Shown piece by piece: positions 57,700 to 64,000 of a DNA stretch of 64,000 bases (position 1 is its first letter; each line of letters begins with the position of its first letter). The DNA is from Auanema rhodensis. Lineage: Eukaryota > Nematoda > Chromadorea > Rhabditida > Rhabditidae. The notes below the pieces were generated by a model. That model was not told the DNA's origin and ran no database searches. It saw nothing but the letters and a program-made list of their open reading frames with translations. The stretch covers positions 124,001 to 188,000 of the forward strand of contig OZ059894.1 of assembly GCA_964057225.1 (NCBI GenBank), written 5' to 3'. Made by a program: the position numbers and the translations under genes.

Positions 57700-60600
57700 C
57701 ATAAATTAAAGTTCACGTAAATTTCAAAGTCATGGTTACCATGAACCAATATCAATAAAAATTTGTTTTTAGACTAATATGGACATGGGGAATCTAATTT
57801 TGAAAACCGCATCTCTTTATCTTTCACGTGAAGCGAGTTACATACCAAGTGCACATCACGTGTACATTCAATTAGCATAAATTAAAGTTCACGTAAATTT
57901 CAAAGACATGGTTACCATGAACCAATATCAATGAAAATTTGTTTTTAGACTAATATGGACATGGGGAATCTAATTTTGAAAACCGCATCTCTTTATCTTT
58001 CACGTGAAGCGAGTTACATACCAAGTGCACATCACGTGTACATTTAATTAGCATAAATTAAAGTTCACGTAAATTTCAAAGTCATGGTTACCATGCACCA
58101 ATATCAATAAAAAATTGTTTTTAGACTAATATGGACATGGGGAATCTAATTTTGAAAACCGCATCTCTTTATCTTTCACGTGAAGCGAGTTACATACCAA
58201 GTGCACATCACGTGTACATTTAATTAGCATAAATTAAAGTTCACGTTAATTTCAAAGTCATGGTTACCATGCACCAATATCAATAAAAATTTGTTTTTAG
58301 ACTAATATGGACATGGGGAATCTTATTTTGAAAACCGCATATCTTTATCTTTCACGTGAAGCGAGTTACATACCAAGTGCACATCACGTGTACATTTAAT
58401 TAGCATAAATTAAAGTTCACGTAAACTTCAAAGTCATGGTTACCATGCACCAATATCAATAAAAATTTGTTTTTAGACTAATATGGACATGGGGAATCTT
58501 ATTTTGGAAACCGCATCTCTTTATCTTTCACGTGAAGCGAGTTACATACCAAGTGCACATCACGTGTACATTTAATTAGCATAAATTAAAGTTCACGTAA
58601 ATTTCAAAGTCATGGTTACCATGCACCAATATCAATAAAAATTTGTTTTTAGACTAATATGGACATGGGGAATCTAATTTTGAAAACCGCATCTTTTTAT
58701 CTTTCACGTGAAGCGAGTTACATACCAAGTGCACATCACGTGTACATTTAATTAGCATAAATTAAAGTTCACGTAAATTTCAAAGTCATGGTTACCATGC
58801 ACCAATATCAATAAAAATTTGTTTTTAGACTAATATGGACATGGGGAATCTAATTTTGAAAACCGCATCTCTTTATCTTTCACGTAAAGCGAGTTACATA
58901 CCAAGTGCACATCACGTGTACATTTAATTAGCATAAATTAAAGTTCACGTAAATTTCAAAGTCATGGTTACCATGCACCAATATCAATAAAAATTTGTTT
59001 TTAGACTAATATGGACATGAGGAATCTAATTTTGAAAACCGCATCTCTTTATCTTTCACGTGAAGCGAGTTACATACCAAGTGCACATCACGTGTACATT
59101 TAATTAGCAAAAATTAAAGTTCACGTAAATTTCAAAGTCATGGTTACCATGCACCAATATCAATAAAAATTTGTTTTTAGACTAATATGGACATGGGAAA
59201 TCTAATTTTGAAAACCGCATCTCTTTATCTTTCACGTGAAGCGAGTTACATACCAAGTGCACATCACGTGTACATTTAATTAGCATAAATTAAAGTTCAC
59301 GTAAATTTCAAAGTCATGGTTACCATGCACCAATATCAATAAAAATTTGTTTTTAGACTAATATGGACATGGGGAATCCAATTTTGAAAACCGCATCTCT
59401 TTATCTTTCACGTGAAGCGAGTTACATACCAAGTGCACATCACGTGTACATTTAATTAGCATAAATTAAAGTTCACGTAAATTTCAAAGTCATGGTTACC
59501 ATGAACCAATATCAATGAAAATTTGTTTTTAGACTAATATGGACATGGGGAATCTAATTTTGAAAACCGCATCTCTTTATCTTTCACGTGAAGCGAGTTA
59601 CATACCAAGTGCACATCACGTGTACATTCAATTAGCATAAATTAAAGTTCACGTAAATTTCAAAGACATGGTTACCATGAACCAATATCAATGAAAATTT
59701 GTTTTTAGACTAATATGGACATGGGGAATCTAATTTTGAAAACCGCATCTCTTTATCTTTCACGTGAAGCGAGTTACATACCAAGTGCACATCACGTGTA
59801 CATTTAATTAGCATAAATTAAAGTTCACGTAAATTTCAAAGTCATGGTTACCATGAACCAATATCAATAAAAATTTGTTTTTAGACTAATATGGACATGG
59901 GGAATCTAATTTTGAAAACCGCATCTCTTTATCTTTCACGTGAAGCGAGTTACATACCAAGTGCACATCACGTGTACATTTAATTAGCATAAATTAAAGT
60001 TCACGTTAATTTCAAAGTCATGGTTACCATGCACCAATATCAATAAAAATTTGTTTTTAGACTAATATGGACATGGGGAATCTTATTTTGAAAACCGCAT
60101 ATCTTTATCTTTCACGTGAAGCGAGTTACATACCAAGTGCACATCACGTGTACATTTAATTAGCATAAATTAAAGTTCACGTAAACTTCAAAGTCATGGT
60201 TACCATGCACCAATATCAATAAAAATTTGTTTTTAGACTAATATGGACATGAGGAATCTAATTTTGAAAACCGCATCTCTTTATCTTTCACGTGAAGCGA
60301 GTTACATACCAAGTGCACATCACGTGTACATTTAATTAGCATAAATTAAAGTTCACGTAAATTTCAAAGTCATGGTTACCATGCACCAATATCAATAAAA
60401 ATTTGTTTTTAGACTAATATGGACATGAGGAATCTAATTTTGAAAACCGCATCTCTTTATCTTTCACGTGAAGCGAGTTACATACCAAGTGCACATCACG
60501 TGTACATTTAATTAGCATAAATTAAAAATCACGTAAATTTCAAAGTCATGGTTACCATGCACCAATATCAATAAAAATTTGTTTTTAGACTAATATGGAC

Positions 60601-61650
60601 ATGAGGAATCTAATTTTGAAAACCGCATCTCTTTATCTTTCACGTGAAGCGAGTTACATACCAAGTGCACATCACGTGTACATTTAATTAGCATAAATTA
60701 AAGTTCACGTAAATTTCAAAGTCATGGTTACCATGCACCAATATCAATAAAAATTTGTTTTTAGACTAATATGTACATGGGGAATCTTATTTTGAAAACC
60801 GCATCTCTTTATCTTTCACGTGAAGCGAGTTACATACCAAGTGCACATCACGTGTACATTTAATTAGCATAAATTAAAGTTCACGTAAATTTCAAAGTCA
60901 TGGTTACCATGCACCAATATCAATAAAAATTTGTTTTTAGACTAATATGGACATGGGGAATCTAATTTTGAAAACCGCATCTCTTTATCTTTCACGTGAA
61001 GCGAGTTACATACCAAGTGCACATCACGTGTACATTTAATTAGCATAAATTAAAGTTCACGTAAATTTCAAAGTCATGGTTACCATGCACCAATATCAAT
61101 AAAAATTTGTTTTTAGACTAATATGGACATGAGGAATCTAATTTTGAAAACCGCATCTCTTTATCTTTCACGTGAAGCGAGTTACATACCAAGTGCACAT
61201 CACGTGTACATTTAATTAGCAAAAATTAAAGTTCACGTAAATTTCAAAGTCATGGTTACCATGCACCAATATCAATAAAAATTTGTTTTTAGACTAATAT
61301 GGACATGGGAAATCTAATTTTGAAAACCGCATCTCTTTATCTTTCACGTGAAGCGAGTTACATACCAAGTGCACATCACGTGTACATTTAATTAGCATAA
61401 ATTAAAGTTCACGTAAATTTCAAAGTCATGGTTACCATGCACCAATATCAATAAAAATTTGTTTTTAGACTAATATGGACATGGGGAATCCAATTTTGAA
61501 AACCGCATCTCTTTATCTTTCACGTGAAGCGAGTTACATACCAAGTGCACATCACGTGTACATTTAATTAGCATAAATTAAAGTTCACGTAAATTTCAAA
61601 GTCATGGTTACCATGAACCAATATCAATAAAAATTTGTTTTTAGACTAAT
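57700..61650. repeat. Overlapping 10- and 12-monomer duplications
   Basis: TGTACATTCAATT at about 57861 and 59621, and GCATATCTTTATC near 58338 and 60098, are 1,760 bp apart. AGCAAAAATT at 59106/61218 and GGGGAATCCA at 59371/61483 are 2,112 bp apart. The overlap of different step sizes indicates successive exchange events. Confidence 0.7.
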
Positions 61651-62205
61651 ATGGACATGGGGAATCTAATTTTAAAAACCGCATCTCTTTATCTTTCACG
61701 TGAAGCGAGTTACATACCAAGTGCACATCACGTGTACATTTAATAAGCATAAATTAAAGTTCACGTAAATTTCAAAGTCATGGTTACCATGCACCAATAT
61801 CAATAAAAATTTGTTTTTAGACTAATATGGACATGGGGAATCTAATTTTGAAAACCGCATCTCTTTATCTTTCACGTGAAGCGAGTTACATACCAAGTGC
61901 ACATCACGTGTACATTTAATTAGCATAAATTAAAGTTCACGTAAATTTCAAAGTCATGGTTACCATGAACCAATATCAATAAAAATTTGTTTTTAGACTA
62001 ATATGGACATGGGGAATCAAATTTTGAAAACCGCATCTCTTTATCTTTCACGTGAAGCGAGTTACATACCAAGTGCACATCACGTGTACATTTAATTAGC
62101 ATAAATTAAAGTTCACGTAAATTTCAAAGTCATGGTTACCATGAACCAATATCAATAAAAATTTGTTTTTAGACTAATATGGACATGAGGAATCTAATTT
62201 TGAAA

Positions 62206-62337
62206 ACCGCATCTCTTTATCTTTCACGTGAAGCGAGTTACATACCAAGTGCACATCACGTGTACATTTAATTAGCATAAATTAAAGTTCACGTAAATTT
62301 CAAAGTCATGGTTACCATGGGGAATCTAATTTTGAAA
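62206..62337. repeat. Short 132-bp monomer (44-bp internal deletion), first copy
   Basis: The sequence passes directly from GGTTACCATG to GGGAATC, lacking the 44 bp between two CATG tetranucleotides of the monomer. Deletion between direct CATG microhomologies explains it exactly. The next monomer resumes in normal phase. Confidence 0.9.
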
Positions 62338-62689
62338 ACCGCATCTCTTTATCTTTCACGTGAAGCGAGTTACATACCAAGTGCACATCACGTGTACATT
62401 TAATTAGCATAAATTAAAGTTCACGTAAATTTCAAAGACATGGTTACCATGAACCAATATCAATGAAAATTTGTTTTTAGACTAATATGGACATGGGGAA
62501 TCTAATTCTGAAAACCGAATCTCTTTATCTTTCACATGAAGCGAGTTACATACCAAGTGCACATCACGTGTACATTTAATTAGCATAAATTAAAGTTCAC
62601 GTAAATTTCAAAGACATGGTTACCATGAACCAATATCAATGAAAATTTGTTTTTAGACTAATATGGACATGGGGAATCTAATTCTGAAA

Positions 62690-62821
62690 ACCGAATCTCT
62701 TTATCTTTCACATGAAGCGAGTTACATACCAAGTGCACATCACGTGTACATTTAATTAGCATAAATTAAAGTTCACGTAAATTTCAAAGTCATGGTTACC
62801 ATGGGGAATCTAATTTTGAAA
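62690..62821. repeat. Short 132-bp monomer (same 44-bp deletion), second copy
   Basis: Same junction as at 62.3 kb. The two short monomers are separated by two 176-bp junction intervals whose monomers share AAAGACATGG, CAATGAAAATT, TCTAATTCTG and CCGAATCTC variants. The second short monomer is therefore probably a copy made by a later duplication, not a second deletion. Confidence 0.9.
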
Positions 62822-64000
62822 ACCGCATCTCTTTATCTTTCACGTGAAGCGAGTTACATACCAAGTGCACATCACGTGTACATTTAATTAGCATAAATTA
62901 AAGTTCACGTTAATTTCAAAGTCATGGTTACCATGCACCAATATCAATAAAAATTTGTTTTTAGACTAATATGGACATGGGGAATCTTATTTTGAAAACC
63001 GCATATCTTTATCTTTCACGTGAAGCGAGTTACATACCAAGTGCACATCACGTGTACATTTAATTAGCATAAATTAAAGTTCACGTAAATTTCAAAGTCA
63101 TGGTTACCATGCACCAATATCAATAAAAATTTGTTTTTAGACTAATATGGACATGGGGAATCTTATTTTGAAAACCGCATCTCTTTATCTTTCACGTGAA
63201 GCGAGTTACATACCAAGTGCACATCACGTGTACATTTAATTAGCATAAATTAAAGTTCACGTAAATTTCAAAGTCATGGTTACCATGCACCAATATCAAT
63301 AAAAATTTGTTTTTAGACTAATATGGACATGGGGAATCTAATTTTGAAAACCGCATCTCTTTATCTTTCACGTGAAGCGAGTTACATACCAAGTGCACAT
63401 CACGTGTACATTTAATTAGCATAAATTAAAGTTCACGTAAATTTCAAAGTCATGGTTACCATGCACCAATATCAATAAAAATTTGTTTTTAGACTAATAT
63501 GGACATGAGGAATCTAATTTTGAAAACCGCATCTCTTTATCTTTCACGTGAAGCGAGTTACATACCAAGTGCACATCACGTGTACATTTAATTAGCATAA
63601 ATTAAAGTTCACGTAAATTTCAAAGTCATGGTTACCATGCACCAATATCAATAAAAATTTGTTTTTAGACTAATATGTACATGGGGAATCTTATTTTGAA
63701 AACCGCATCTCTTTATCTTTCACGTGAAGCGAGTTACATACCAAGTGCACATCACGTGTACATTTAATTAGCATAAATTAAAGTTCACGTAAATTTCAAA
63801 GTCATGGTTACCATGCACCAATATCAATAAAAATTTGTTTTTAGACTAATATGTACATGGGGAATCTTATTTTGAAAACCGCATCTCTTTATCTTTCACG
63901 TGAAGCGAGTTACATACCAAGTGCACATCACGTGTACATTTAATTAGCATAAATTAAAGTTCACGTAAATTTCAAAGTCATGGTTACCATGCACCAATAT

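Larger units (their letters stand above)
11870..64000. repeat. 176-bp satellite array, main body (about 296 monomers)
   Basis: Head-to-tail 176-bp monomers, about 32% GC. Phased from ACCGCATCTC, each monomer contains CACGTG at positions 20-25 (TACGTG in a variant class), GTGCAC at 44-49, CACGTG at 52-57, CACGTA at 85-90 and the near-palindrome CATGGTTACCATG at 102-114. Monomer starts at 11998 and 51598 are exactly 225 periods apart, and 51822 and 62206 exactly 59 periods apart. Variation is almost wholly substitutions: position 20 C/T, position 93 T/A, position 115 A/C, AGACTAAT against AGCTTAAT, TCTAAT against TCTGAT or TCAAAT. No gene, RNA gene or other transposon is seen inside. Length and organisation suit centromeric or pericentromeric DNA. 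Confidence 0.98.

Noticed and set aside
11870..64000. CRISPR-like regular repeats
   Set aside because: Repeats are 176 bp and contiguous, with no unique spacers between them; this is a satellite array.
11870..64000. CENP-B box in the monomer
   Set aside because: No match to the CENP-B box core (TTCG....A..CGGG) is visible in the consensus or in the variants read.
11870..64000. Identity with the honeybee 176-bp AluI satellite
   Set aside because: Only the period agrees from memory; most monomers lack the AGCT that such a family needs (it appears only in the AGCTTAAT variant), so length alone is not enough.

Overview
The window is animal heterochromatin made of two things: a long tandem satellite array and one apparently intact Ty3/gypsy-type LTR retrotransposon (or endogenous retrovirus) inserted into it. 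No host gene, tRNA, rRNA or CRISPR array is visible. The element is of a metazoan, most likely invertebrate, type: a gypsy-class pol with its own envelope-like glycoprotein, and a primer site that fits tRNA-Gln. An AT-rich (about 32% GC), nucleosome-length satellite with higher-order repeats fits centromeric or pericentromeric chromatin. I cannot name the species.

Layout. 1-404: satellite, 176-bp monomers. 405-11869: the element, on the minus strand, flanked by a 4-bp target duplication (CATC) and by 337-bp LTRs that look identical by eye. In the element's own orientation (right to left) the order is: 5' LTR 11533-11869, tRNA-Gln-like primer site 11520-11532, a 1.4-kb leader, one uninterrupted frame of about 2,900 codons ending at 1439, a 0.7-kb 3' untranslated region, a short polypurine stretch, and the 3' LTR 405-741. 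11870-64000: satellite in the same register, about 296 further monomers. The combined array is about 52.5 kb and runs off both ends.

The element is unusual in three ways. First, one frame encodes Gag, then a membrane glycoprotein of about 1,050 residues (internal signal peptide, furin-like site, Thr-rich stalk, C-terminal transmembrane helix), then protease, reverse transcriptase, RNase H and integrase. Envelope thus sits between gag and pol, whereas retroviruses and errantiviruses place it after pol. Second, the frame has no AUG for its first 230-250 codons (the codon at 10121-10123 is GTG), which suggests a spliced 5' exon or a start at 9430. Third, the LTRs end CG...CG with a CGTTCC/GGAACG inverted repeat instead of TG...CA.

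The satellite keeps a strict 176-bp period: 225 consecutive monomer lengths from 11998 to 51598 show no net indel. Variants are almost all substitutions and mark nested higher-order repeats (4-, 6-, 8-, 10- and 17-monomer blocks). These culminate in a head-to-tail duplication of 92 monomers (about 12.35-28.54 kb), whose second copy (28.54-46.0 kb) is 8 monomers longer. Exceptions to the period are a 48-bp T-rich interruption near 51.75 kb and two identical 132-bp short monomers near 62.3 and 62.8 kb.
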